Shown here: positions 1 through 8,369 of the stretch, one piece after another | How positions within the stretch are numbered: position 1 is the stretch's first letter | Layout of the letters: the number at the start of each line of letters is the position of its first letter | NCBI GenBank assembly: GCA_963844055.1 | Contig: CAWJMN010000002.1 | Location: 496,001-560,000 of the forward strand | Length of the DNA stretch: 64,000 bases | Source of the DNA: CAWJMN01 sp963844055 | GTDB lineage: Bacteria; Planctomycetota; Planctomycetia; Pirellulales; Pirellulaceae | Reading direction: 5' to 3' | Position numbers and translations under genes: made by a program | The notes under the pieces: generated by a model | Databases searched by the model: none | The model's input: only the letters and a program-made list of their open reading frames with translations | What the model was told of the DNA's origin: nothing

Positions 1-328
1 CTTCCAGCATCCAAAACAGCACCTGCCTTGCGCTGCAGCCTGCAAACTGCCCCCGGCGCGATGCGTTTAGTGGCAGCCCGGCAAACCGCTGAGGGACCGA
101 CTACCTTTCGCTGGAAATACCGCGTAGAAGTAGTACCCGCCTAGCACCCAGCCCTTTATGGCTTCGTTTTTTAGCCCCGCCAATCGACTTAGTTGCGATC
201 CACCAAGCCAGCGGCCTACAATAGGACCTCTGGCGGAAAACCGCTTTGGCTAAGTTGTCGACATTGGCAACTTAGCCGACGGCTATATGACTTACAAATT
301 CTCGTATTTGACATTGAAGGAGCTTCCT
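1..328. other. leading non-coding stretch
   Basis: No convincing gene is visible here. The short open frames have no plausible start context or recognisable product. The last 15 bases carry a GAAGG ribosome binding site for the DUF1080 gene that follows. Confidence 0.5.
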
Positions 329-982
329 ATGCTTTTGCAACGGTGGACGGTTCTCAGCGCGGCCCTGATGATGGCCTTTGGCCTTTTGGTAATGAGCCTG
401 AGCGGCTCGGCAGTGGCTGCAGAAGACGAGGGCTTTACCAGCATCTTCGACGGCAAGACGCTAGAAGGCTGGAAGGGTTCGGTCGATGGATATGCCGTTG
501 AAAATGGCGCCATCGTTTGCAAGCCCAATGGCCGTAATCTCTACACGAACAAGGAATACTCCAACTTCGTCCTGCGGTTTGAATTCAAGCTCACGCCTGG
601 TGCCAACAATGGCATCGGCCTGCGTGCCCCAACCGAAGGTGACCCAGCCTACACGGGCATGGAAAGCCAAGTGCTGGACGACACGGCCGACCAATACAAG
701 GGTCTCAAGGAATACCAATTCCACGGCTCGATTTACGGCGTTGCCCCAGCCAAGCGTGGCCATCTCAAGCCCGTTGGTGAATGGAACGTGGAAGAGATCG
801 TTTGCGACGGCAAGCATGTGAAGGTAACGCTCAACGGCGTTGTCATTGTCGACGCCGACGTGATCAAGCCAATTGATGGCCAAAACCATCCAGGCCTCAG
901 CCGCGACAAGGGTCACATCGCTTTCTGCGGACACGGCGCCCATGTTGAATTCCGCAATCTGCGGGTGAAGGAACTGAAGTAA
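329..982 (+). CDS. secreted DUF1080 / 3-keto-disaccharide hydrolase family protein
   Basis: A protein of 217 aa. The chosen ATG has a GAAGG ribosome binding site eight bases upstream and begins a clear signal peptide: basic start, hydrophobic core, and cleavage near AVAA at about residue 31. The mature part carries the hallmark of the family, IFDGKTLEGW, followed by NGAIVCKPNG, and later a concanavalin-like jelly-roll segment with NNGIGLRAP. Family members bind or cleave keto-sugars or act as laminin-G-like sugar modules, and planctomycetes have many copies. The protein is exported. An in-frame ATG 14 codons upstream lacks the ribosome binding site and would spoil the signal peptide. The precise substrate cannot be told from sequence. 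Confidence 0.88.
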   Translation: MLLQRWTVLSAALMMAFGLLVMSLSGSAVAAEDEGFTSIFDGKTLEGWKGSVDGYAVENGAIVCKPNGRNLYTNKEYSNFVLRFEFKLTPGANNGIGLRAPTEGDPAYTGMESQVLDDTADQYKGLKEYQFHGSIYGVAPAKRGHLKPVGEWNVEEIVCDGKHVKVTLNGVVIVDADVIKPIDGQNHPGLSRDKGHIAFCGHGAHVEFRNLRVKELK

Positions 983-1057
983 TTCACTTCGGCTCAACGA
1001 CCACGGAGTTTTGATTCTGACAATCCTTTTTTTGAGTTTGCCGCGAGAATAGCCACC

Positions 1058-1864
1058 ATGAAGCTGGTTCGATTTGTCGATGCTGCAGGGAATGTTCAGT
1101 CGGGTGCACAGCAAGCCGATGGTACTGTGCATTTGATTGAGGGAGATATCTTGGGAAGTTACCGGGTCACGGATCGCACCGCACAGGTGGCCCGCTGGCT
1201 CGCCCCGATAGTCCCCCGAGCCATCCTTTGCATTGGGCTAAACTATCGCAAGCATGCCGAAGAGACGAAAGCCAAAATCCCTCAGTGGCCCGTGCTGTTT
1301 ATGAAGTCACCGGGAGCCGTTCAAAATCCCGGTGAACCAATCTACCTTCCGACCAAGCTCAAAAGCACTCAAGTAGACTTTGAGTGTGAGCTGGCCGTGG
1401 TGATTGGCAAAGCTTGCAAAAACGTCTCCAAGGAAAACGCCCTTGATTACGTCTTGGGCTACACCTGTGGCAATGATGTGAGTGCTCGCGATTGGCAGAA
1501 GGACTTTGGCGGCTCGCAATGGTGCCGCGGCAAGACGTTTGACACGTTCGCACCGCTTGGCCCTGTGTTGGTAACCAAAGACGAAATTCCTGATCCGCAC
1601 AAGCTGCGAATTCAAACGATCCTCAACGGTGAGTCAATGCAAGACTGGACCACCGGCGACATGATCTTTGACATTCCAACGCTGATTGAATTCCTCAGCG
1701 GCAGTACAACACTGCTTCCCGGAACCGTGATCTTCACAGGAACTCCGCACGGCGTAGGCGTTGCCCGCGACCCTAAGGTTTTCCTCAAAAATGGCGATAC
1801 CATCACCGTAGATATTGAGGGGATTGGCCAACTGACCAATCCGGTGCTGGACGAACCCGCTTAA
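1058..1864 (+). CDS. fumarylacetoacetate hydrolase family protein
   Basis: A cytoplasmic protein of 268 aa of the FAH superfamily, which hydrolyses or decarboxylates 2-oxo/1,3-diketo acids such as fumarylpyruvate or 2-hydroxyhepta-2,4-diene-1,7-dioate. The N-terminal cap is followed by the catalytic fold. Visible features are CIGLNYRKHAEE at about residue 67, the metal-binding ECE (DFECELAVV) near residue 105, the third ligand in GNDVSARDWQ near residue 140, and the C-terminal GTPHGVGVARDPKVFLKNGD, which is typical of this family. Length is normal. It lies 75 bases after the DUF1080 gene on the same strand and may share its transcript. Substrate is unknown. Confidence 0.9.
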   Translation: MKLVRFVDAAGNVQSGAQQADGTVHLIEGDILGSYRVTDRTAQVARWLAPIVPRAILCIGLNYRKHAEETKAKIPQWPVLFMKSPGAVQNPGEPIYLPTKLKSTQVDFECELAVVIGKACKNVSKENALDYVLGYTCGNDVSARDWQKDFGGSQWCRGKTFDTFAPLGPVLVTKDEIPDPHKLRIQTILNGESMQDWTTGDMIFDIPTLIEFLSGSTTLLPGTVIFTGTPHGVGVARDPKVFLKNGDTITVDIEGIGQLTNPVLDEPA

Positions 1865-1948
1865 CGGCAATTCACTCCATCGATTCAATAGCGAACCGGC
1901 TGGTTATTCCTGCCGCAATCTCCGTTCGCAGTCCAACTCGATGCGAAC

Positions 1949-2542
1949 TTAGTTGCCGCCTTGCGGAACATAGAATTGGGGCTGACCTTGGTCGAGCCCT
2001 TGGCCTGGAAAGCCTACCTTGGGCGCAATGGTTTCACTTGCGCCCACTTGCTGAGATCCCCCTTTATCTCCCGAGAAGACAAGTGGGCTGATCTGGCCGG
2101 ACGCGGCCGTCTGTCGTAGCCCTTCGGCTCGCTCACGCAACTTGGACTCCAAAGGAATCTCCTGCGCGACAAGCTGAGCATCGACATAGCGTTCGTCACG
2201 CAGCTCTCGGACAATCAGATTCTCGGAGATGAAGTCTAGCCCCGGGAACTGATACCAAGGGGGATTGAACTTCTGATAGAAGGTCTGGGTTTTATAGCCC
2301 CCCTTCACCAACGTGATCTTTCGCGTCCCATAGTAGATGAATTGTGTCGAGCAAGGCGTTGTCCCGATCTCTTGATCATCAACAAACACCTGAGCTCCTG
2401 GCGGATTGGTACGAATGGTCATCCGTCGCCGAACACACCCCACCTGCATCATCACCAGAACAAGCAATAGCGCAGCCCCCCACCACCGACAGGCCCCCCC
2501 TAGGGAGACTTTCATCTGGGTATTGGACGGCCGACAATTCAT
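1949..2542 (-). CDS. PEGA-domain lipoprotein
   Basis: A small exported lipoprotein. A hydrophobic stretch ends in a lipobox-like MQVGC, so the cysteine should be lipidated. It is followed directly by a PEGA domain (MTIRTNPPGAQVFVDD, then a KGGYKTQT segment), a beta-rich surface module. The C-terminal half is low in hydrophobicity and ends in a Gln/Pro/Gly-rich tail. The start is uncertain: ATG at 2542 gives a 35-residue leader before the cysteine, ATG at 2515 gives a more usual 26. A strong GGAGGAGG lies upstream but points at a separate eight-codon frame that stops next to the 2542 ATG. Function is unknown; envelope or stalk association is typical for the domain. Confidence 0.78.
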   Translation of the reverse strand: MNCRPSNTQMKVSLGGACRWWGAALLLVLVMMQVGCVRRRMTIRTNPPGAQVFVDDQEIGTTPCSTQFIYYGTRKITLVKGGYKTQTFYQKFNPPWYQFPGLDFISENLIVRELRDERYVDAQLVAQEIPLESKLRERAEGLRQTAASGQISPLVFSGDKGGSQQVGASETIAPKVGFPGQGLDQGQPQFYVPQGGN

Positions 2543-2575
2543 ATTACGCCTGTTTTGCAGGGAAACGCATCGCAA

Positions 2576-2984
2576 CCTCCTCCCAGTCCCTTTGACGAGA
2601 CGGTCTAAAAGTGGAGGAGACTCGGGGCGGAGTATAGAAATCCTCCATCACTCCGGCCAGAGCGACTTCTCCCTGTAAACCGAAAAATCCGTACCTTGGC
2701 AGACTTACCAGACCCATTTCACCCCATTAAAATGGGAAAGCAGCGGCGAATCGGTCGATTTGTAAATGAGGGCGATCGTGCTGGCATTGTCTCGATAGCT
2801 GGCACTGTTGCAGGCGGGCCTGGAACGCGGGACACTAGTGGCATGGGCTGCGACCGATCCCAGCCCCGAGGCAGCCCCTCACCCAAATACCTTCCCTTCG
2901 CTGACTCCCTTCCTCCCACCTTTTTCTCCTTCACGGTTCTGCCTCAACTTCGGCAAAACGACTTTTTCAGAACGATCTCTGGCG
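2576..2984. other. intergenic region between divergent genes
   Basis: About 400 bases separate the lipoprotein gene from the phosphatase gene, which are divergently transcribed, so promoters for both must lie here. No motif strong enough to name is visible. Open frames that run through it are leftward extensions of the phosphatase frame or antisense noise. Confidence 0.4.
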
Positions 2985-4277
2985 GTGAATTACCAAACGG
3001 CCCTGCAAGTGGCGGCGCTAACCGATATCGGTATGCGGCGCAACAATAACCAAGACTCCCATACTGTGCTGCTGGCTGATTCGGCCGAGCTTTGGAAGTC
3101 GCGCGGCCATTTGCTAATGGTGGCTGATGGAATGGGCGGGCACGCCGGCGGAGAACTCGCCAGCAAGCTAACTACGGATACCGTTCCGCATCTCTATCAC
3201 AAGCACAAAGAAGAGTCTGCTCCCGAAGCGCTAGAGCGTGCGATTCGTGAAGCGAATTCCGAAGTTCATCGCCGTGGCCGTGCAAACCCCGATTTCTACA
3301 ACATGGGGACCACCTGCACGACGCTGGCTGTCTTGCCAGAAGGCGCGATCCTGGCGCATGTTGGCGACAGTCGCGCTTATCGCCTGCGGGGCGACCGACT
3401 AGAACAACTCACCTTCGACCATAGTGTGCAGTGGGAACTCCGTGCCGCTGGCCTCTTGAAAGAAGGAAGCGAACTAGCTAACAGTGTTCCCAAAAACCAA
3501 ATCACACGCAGCGTAGGCCCGAATGCTCAAGTACATGCTGATCTTGAAGGCCCTTGGCCTACCGAAGTGGGCGACACGTTCCTCCTTTGCAGCGATGGAC
3601 TAACCGGCCGCGTAGAGGATGAAGAGATCGGGCTGCTACTAGGTTGCCTCGAACCAAGCGATGCCGCACAGGTGCTGGTCGATCTGGCCAACCTGCGTGG
3701 TGGCCCCGACAACATTACGGTGATCGTTGCTCGCGTCGTCAATGCGGCGATGACCACCGCAGCTGCTGGCAATCCAACGCTTACTGTAGGTGGCAGCAAG
3801 CAACTAAGCCCCGTCCATCCGGCGATTTGGGCGGCCGCCATTGCGTGCATCCTGCTAGGAGGCTTCCTGGCCAGTGCTGGTGCTTGGATCGCGGCCCTGG
3901 TTGCCGGTGCAGGTGGCATTGCCGCTGGCGTCCTAGGACTTGCGCAGCGATACAAAGGTTACCGCAGTGGCATCGTCATTGGCCAAGGCCGGCGACTGGG
4001 CAAAGGGCCCTACACCGTCACCGTCTGCACGCCCAACAAAACCTTCTGCGACAAGTTAAAGCTGGTACTGGCCGAACTTCGTGAAGCGGTCGATGCTGGT
4101 GGCTGGGACATTGCCTGGCCCCCCTTTGAAACGCTTTGCAAAAACGTAGAAGCCGCCGAAAAGAGCGGCAACTATATGCAGGCCGTCCGCTATTGCGGCC
4201 AAGCCATCAGCTACCTGATGCGAGAGCTCCGTCGCCAAGGCCCACGCAAGGCCAACGACTCTGCCATTGGCTACTAG
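2985..4277 (+). CDS. PP2C-family serine/threonine phosphatase, membrane-attached
   Basis: A GTG at 2985 gives 430 aa starting exactly where the PP2C fold begins. The metal and catalytic motifs are in order: RRNNNQD (residues about 18-24), VADGMGGHAGG, GTTCTTLAVL, AHVGDSRAYR, LLCSDGL and GPDNITVIVARV. The phosphatase domain covers about residues 1-255. It is followed by a hydrophobic hairpin at about 280-322 and a C-terminal soluble domain of roughly 105 residues with no recognised family. It probably dephosphorylates Ser/Thr-phosphorylated proteins (partners of Hanks-type kinases) at the inner membrane. The frame stays open upstream to a TTG at 2808, but that extension is Pro/Phe-rich and unlikely to be translated. 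No kinase gene is adjacent. Confidence 0.87.
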   Translation: MNYQTALQVAALTDIGMRRNNNQDSHTVLLADSAELWKSRGHLLMVADGMGGHAGGELASKLTTDTVPHLYHKHKEESAPEALERAIREANSEVHRRGRANPDFYNMGTTCTTLAVLPEGAILAHVGDSRAYRLRGDRLEQLTFDHSVQWELRAAGLLKEGSELANSVPKNQITRSVGPNAQVHADLEGPWPTEVGDTFLLCSDGLTGRVEDEEIGLLLGCLEPSDAAQVLVDLANLRGGPDNITVIVARVVNAAMTTAAAGNPTLTVGGSKQLSPVHPAIWAAAIACILLGGFLASAGAWIAALVAGAGGIAAGVLGLAQRYKGYRSGIVIGQGRRLGKGPYTVTVCTPNKTFCDKLKLVLAELREAVDAGGWDIAWPPFETLCKNVEAAEKSGNYMQAVRYCGQAISYLMRELRRQGPRKANDSAIGY

Positions 4278-4304
4278 TAGTAGCTGTAAACAAGCCTACG
4301 AAAA

Positions 4305-4338
4305 AAGCTGGCCCCTGCATGTTTGCAAAGACCAGCTT
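4305..4338 (-). terminator. rho-independent terminator after frr
   Basis: Read on the minus strand, AAGCTGG pairs with CCAGCTT across a long loop and is followed by a T-tract (A-run at 4301-4306 on the plus strand). It lies 35 bases past the frr stop codon. Confidence 0.6.
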
Positions 4339-4372
4339 GAAGGCTTTCCGCAGTGAATCACGCGTGCCTGAA

Positions 4373-4933
4373 CTAGTTATCCATCACCTCGGCCTCACGG
4401 GCCTTGGCCATTTCACCAGCGGCATTTTCATACTGCTTGGTCAGTTCTTGAATCTGCTCCTTGGCACTCTTGCACTCATCTTCCGTCAGGATCTTGTCTT
4501 TCTCTTCGGTTTCGGCCGCCTTGTTGGCATCACGGCGAACATTCCGAATCGAGATCTTGGCATCTTCGGTTAGCTCTTTAATACGAGCGACCAATTTGCG
4601 ACGTGTTTCCGTAGTGAGCGGTGGCACATTGATCCGAATCAGACGGCCATCGTTCTGTGGCGCAAATCCCAGGCCGCTGCTTACGATCGCCTTTTCGATC
4701 TCTTTGATCGTGCTGGCGTCATAAGGGCGAATCACAATCTGCTGAGGCTCAGGAGCGCCCACCGAAGCCAACTGCTTCATCGGAGTTAGCGATCCATAGA
4801 CCTCCACCCGCAACGAGTCGACCAAGCCCGGATTTGCCCGCCCCGTACGAATGCCCGAAAGCTGATTCTTCAAGACGCTGATCGCCTTCTCCATCCGCTC
4901 TTCCACATCAAACAGGATCTCGTCAGCAGGCAT
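4373..4933 (-). CDS. frr: ribosome recycling factor
   Basis: A protein of 186 aa, the normal length for RRF, which with EF-G splits the post-termination ribosome. Family signatures include GIRTGRANPGLVD near residue 27, the VYGS(L)TPMKQLASV segment, and IRINVPPLTTETRRKL near residue 100 in the three-helix-bundle region. A GGAGG ribosome binding site precedes the ATG. It is the last gene of the rpsB-tsf-pyrH-frr cluster, lying 70 bases after pyrH, and is followed by a terminator. Confidence 0.98.
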   Translation of the reverse strand: MPADEILFDVEERMEKAISVLKNQLSGIRTGRANPGLVDSLRVEVYGSLTPMKQLASVGAPEPQQIVIRPYDASTIKEIEKAIVSSGLGFAPQNDGRLIRINVPPLTTETRRKLVARIKELTEDAKISIRNVRRDANKAAETEEKDKILTEDECKSAKEQIQELTKQYENAAGEMAKAREAEVMDN

Positions 4934-5003
4934 TTCAGGAAACCTCCAAAACTATGAAAACTCAATGCCAAAAAACCAAATGTCATTCGCCGAAACAGCA
5001 GGC

Positions 5004-5762
5004 TTAGGTATTCGATGCCTTGCTGCTGATCCGTGTTCCTACCTTATCTCCACGAACCGCACGCAAGATGTTTCCTTCCTTGCGGAAGTTGAACACCAAG
5101 ATCGGAACGTTGTGCTCCGCACAATGCGTAATCGCAGTGCTGTCCATCACACGCAGGTTCCGTTCACGCACGGTGTTGTAATCCAATTCACTATACAAAA
5201 CCGCATGCGGATTGCGTTCTGGATCGTCGCTATAAACACCATCCACGCGCGTCGCCTTCAGCAAGATGTCGGCTTCAAGCTCCAGCGCCTGTTGAGCGGC
5301 AGCGGTGTCGGTTGTAACAAAGGGGCGTCCCGTTCCTGCTGCCAGGATCACGATCCGTCCCTTTTCCAAATGACGCTTTGCACGGCGGCGAATGTAAGGC
5401 TCGGCCACATTATGCATCGAGATCGCGGACATCACGCGAGTCTCGCAGCCAATCGACTCTAGCGCATCTTGCAGCGCAAGTGCATTGATCACCGTCCCGA
5501 GCATACCCATGTAGTGCGCGGTCGCTTCTTGAATGCTTCCTTGCGAGCTCTTGAACTGTGCTCCTCGCAAGATGTTCCCACCGCCTACCACCAGAGCAAT
5601 CTGGCAGCCCACTTCACGAGCGGTCTTGATCTGGCGGGCAATCTGAATCACTTCTTCCATGCCAATGCCACGCTCACCAGCATGGCTGAGGCTTTCGCCC
5701 GATAGCTTTAGCACCACTCGCTTGAAGAATGGTCGAGGATTGTTTTCCGAACTGGTCGTCAT
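5004..5762 (-). CDS. pyrH: UMP kinase
   Basis: A protein of 252 aa of the amino-acid-kinase fold. It phosphorylates UMP to UDP with ATP in pyrimidine nucleotide synthesis. Seen are VVLKLSGESLSHAGERGIG at the N-terminus (phosphate-binding lysine and glycines), VVGGGNILRG near residue 60, the AAGTGRPFVTTDTAAAQQA nucleotide-binding stretch, and ATRVDGVYSDDP. It sits between tsf and frr as in many bacteria. A terminator-like hairpin lies between tsf and this gene, so pyrH-frr may have its own promoter in 5763-5841. Confidence 0.97.
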   Translation of the reverse strand: MTTSSENNPRPFFKRVVLKLSGESLSHAGERGIGMEEVIQIARQIKTAREVGCQIALVVGGGNILRGAQFKSSQGSIQEATAHYMGMLGTVINALALQDALESIGCETRVMSAISMHNVAEPYIRRRAKRHLEKGRIVILAAGTGRPFVTTDTAAAQQALELEADILLKATRVDGVYSDDPERNPHAVLYSELDYNTVRERNLRVMDSTAITHCAEHNVPILVFNFRKEGNILRAVRGDKVGTRISSKASNT

Positions 5763-5841
5763 CGATTGTTTTCCACGGGCAAAAGCAAAGGAACGTACAA
5801 ATGGAGAGCCGGCAAAGTAGCGTACAGTTTACCAAACAAAA

Positions 5842-5871
5842 GGGCCCCGTCAGCGTTCTGCTGCGGAGCCC
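5842..5871 (-). terminator. rho-independent terminator between tsf and pyrH
   Basis: On the minus strand GGGCTCCG-CAGC pairs with GCTG-(A)-CGGGGCCC (one G-T pair), closed by a short AGAA loop and followed by TTTTGTTT. The other strand is also followed by a T-rich tract, so it may act in both directions. It would end the rpsB-tsf transcript or attenuate pyrH-frr. Confidence 0.7.
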
Positions 5872-5941
5872 GTTTATTTTTTCGTCTCACCCGGAGGTTG
5901 CTCCAAGTGCGATCTTGGCCCCCAAAGCAGGGACCAGGCAA

Positions 5942-6775
5942 CTATTCGCGGCCCAGTTCGAACAATACAAAGCTACGTAGCCCCATCTTGTTCTGTTCTG
6001 CGTATTGGCCAACCGAGATGCTGTTTTCCTTCACAAAGGGCTGTTCGGCCAAGCATTTCTCGGCGTAGAAGCTCTTCAGACGACCTTCCACCATCTTGTC
6101 GACGATGTTGGCAGGCTTGCCTTCGGCCAGGGCAGCGGCCTTCAGAAGCTCACGTTCCTTCTCGACGATGGCAGGATCGATTTCTTCCTTCTTCAGCGCC
6201 AAAGGACGCATAGCGGCTACGTGCATGGCAACGTCCTTGGCAGCAACATCGTTGCCCCCTTCGACGCCCACCAAAACGCCCGAGACCGTACCGGAATTGT
6301 GCGAGTAACCGCCGCAAGTCCCTTCGATCCGCTTAAAGCGACCGACATTGAACACTTCGCGGATCCGGTTGAACATTTCGTCCTTCACGTCCTTGAGGGA
6401 CTTGCCTGGCTGCGAAGGCGATGGCAAAGCCAACAGCTCGTCGGCCGTGTTGATGCCAGGGGTATTGCCCAAAGCAGCGGCCAAGTCTTGAGCCAACTGG
6501 ATGAATTCTTCGCTACCAGCCACAGGTGCACTCTCGCACTTCAGTTCGACAATCGCGCCGGTCTTCTTGTCTTGCCCGGCATAGATGCCAAAGCGACCGA
6601 ACGAGGTCTCGCGGCTGCTACGGTTGTCTGCCAACTTGATGCCCATCTTGCGCAGGTGGTCCTTCGCAGCTTGCTTGTCGCCGCCGCATTCCGAAAGGGC
6701 CTTCTTGCAGTCCATCATCGGCAAGCCCGTCTCATCGCGCAGTTCGCGAACCAGGGCGGCAGTAATCTCGGCCAT
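5942..6775 (-). CDS. tsf: translation elongation factor Ts
   Basis: A protein of 277 aa. It is the nucleotide exchange factor of EF-Tu. The N-terminal UBA-like helices contain RDETGLPMMDCKKAL and the first signature continues with DHLRKMG near residue 40. The second signature is recognisable as ELKCESAPVAGSEEF. The start is fixed by AGGAG ten bases before the ATG. It lies directly downstream of rpsB, separated by 308 bases. Length is normal for EF-Ts with one dimerisation domain. Confidence 0.97.
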   Translation of the reverse strand: MAEITAALVRELRDETGLPMMDCKKALSECGGDKQAAKDHLRKMGIKLADNRSSRETSFGRFGIYAGQDKKTGAIVELKCESAPVAGSEEFIQLAQDLAAALGNTPGINTADELLALPSPSQPGKSLKDVKDEMFNRIREVFNVGRFKRIEGTCGGYSHNSGTVSGVLVGVEGGNDVAAKDVAMHVAAMRPLALKKEEIDPAIVEKERELLKAAALAEGKPANIVDKMVEGRLKSFYAEKCLAEQPFVKENSISVGQYAEQNKMGLRSFVLFELGRE

Positions 6776-7083
6776 GACTTCAAATCTCCTAACAGTTCAA
6801 AACAAAATTGTGTATGCGGGAAGTTTGAAGAACGCAGCCGACAGCCAAGCCTAAAATCGGCTTCTGCCCCACGCTCATCAAACGGGTTATGTCTATCAGA
6901 CCTAGCCCCAGAAACGGGGCCAGAATGTGTTAAAACCAGGTGAAAACGCGGGTTTGCTCCCACGTCTTCCAAGCGATCGCACCAGTCACAAACAATGGGA
7001 AAACACCGCCAATTGCCAAGCCACAACGGGGTGGACTTGGCAGAGATCGACAACGTGTTTTGCCTCAAGTCGTCTGAGAAAAA
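6776..7083. other. rpsB-tsf intergenic region
   Basis: This gap of 308 bases has no gene. It contains a small GC hairpin (GCCCC at 6905-6909 pairing with GGGGC at 6916-6920) without a T-tract, perhaps a processing site or attenuator. The last bases before tsf are its ribosome binding site. Confidence 0.4.
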
Positions 7084-7857
7084 CTAGGCGTCGCCACCCT
7101 TGGCTGCGGCAGCAGCAACGGCCATGTTCGACTCAGCCTTGTCACCCTTGTCGCCCTTGTTCTTGGCGGCGGCAATGCTTTGGCTGCCAACCAAAATGGC
7201 TTCTGCCAAGTGGCGGGCGATCAGCTCGACCGAGCGGATACCGTCGTCGTTGCCTGGAATTGGCAAGTCAACCGAATCGGGATCGCAATCGGTGTCGATC
7301 AGAGCAACCGTGGTGATGCCCAGCGAGCGAGCTTCCTTGATTGCATTCTTTTCCTTGATTGGATCGAACACGACGAGGCACTCTGGCATACGGTTGAGCG
7401 AACGCAGACCGTTCAGGTTGCGATACATCTTGCGATATTCGCGAGCGAGCGACGATTGCATCTTCTTCGAATACGTGGCCAACTCTTCGCCACCGCGAAT
7501 GCGTTCCACTTCTTCCAAGCGAGTCAAACGGCTACGAACCGTGCGGAAGTTCGTCAGTGCACCACCCAGCCAACGTTCGGAAACGAAAGGCATGTGGCAA
7601 CGGGAGGCTTCGCGCTCAATCGCTGGACCAGCTTGACGCTTGGTACCAACGAACAGGATCAAGCTTCCTTGAGCAGCAACTTGAGCCAAGTACTTCTTGG
7701 CACGCAACAAACCGCGAACCGTTTCGCGAATGTCGATAATATGAATCCCGTTCTTACGGGCATAAATGTAAGGAGCCATCTTCGGATTCCAGCGACTTGC
7801 GCGGTGACCGAAGTGAACGCCAGCTTCTACCAACTCTTGTACCAAAGTTTCCGACAC
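7084..7857 (-). CDS. rpsB: 30S ribosomal protein S2
   Basis: A protein of 257 aa beginning with GTG. S2 signatures are VEAGVHFGHRASRWNPKM near the start, YIYARKNGIHIIDIRET, the SERWLGGALTNF motif near residue 95, and the IALID-type block seen here as TTVALIDTDCDP followed by DLPIPGNDD. It has a normal S2 core with an Ala/Lys/Asp-rich C-terminal tail. An AAAGG sequence lies about eleven bases upstream of the GTG. It is the first gene of the rpsB-tsf-pyrH-frr cluster. Confidence 0.97.
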   Translation of the reverse strand: MSETLVQELVEAGVHFGHRASRWNPKMAPYIYARKNGIHIIDIRETVRGLLRAKKYLAQVAAQGSLILFVGTKRQAGPAIEREASRCHMPFVSERWLGGALTNFRTVRSRLTRLEEVERIRGGEELATYSKKMQSSLAREYRKMYRNLNGLRSLNRMPECLVVFDPIKEKNAIKEARSLGITTVALIDTDCDPDSVDLPIPGNDDGIRSVELIARHLAEAILVGSQSIAAAKNKGDKGDKAESNMAVAAAAAKGGDA

Positions 7858-8369
7858 GTGCTTCTACCTTTCTGAATGCTCAAAATTGCTAGGCGATGAC
7901 CTTCACGCTTGGCTTAAAAACCAAGACGCAAACAAGGCCACAGGTCGAACCTTCACCCTTGAGCACAAACGCATACTTGCTGCCTAATCTCTTGCCCAGT
8001 GCCTGGGAACCTTCCCAAACGGGTGGCAGCGAATCCACCAAACTAGCAATTTATCGAAAAATCGTCAATTGCCAGGCCCCTTTTGAGGGACCCTTCCGCA
8101 GCAATTTCCCCTTTCTGAGCCCACCCACCCTTCCGAACCTCCCCCAGCACCTCCCAAAACACGCAAGTTATTACCACAAAACGCTTTACAACACAGCAAA
8201 TCCTCCTAAGATTCATTTCCGAACATCTTTGACGCCATTCCCCAGAATTCGCTAGAATTGTGGGGGGGTGCGACAAGTTGATTCCGAGGGATCTATCCGA
8301 TCCACGTGCGGCCCTCCGCTGCCAACGCCGATTTTCTCCTCGGATGGCTTGCTACCAGGAAATACGAAC
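7858..8369. other. intergenic region between rpsB and the divergent J-domain-like gene
   Basis: About 510 bases with no gene. Promoters and leader of rpsB (minus) and of the gene starting at 8370 (plus) must be here. The plus strand is C-rich and A-rich in its middle part. No riboswitch or ribosomal-protein leader fold could be recognised with confidence. Confidence 0.4.
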
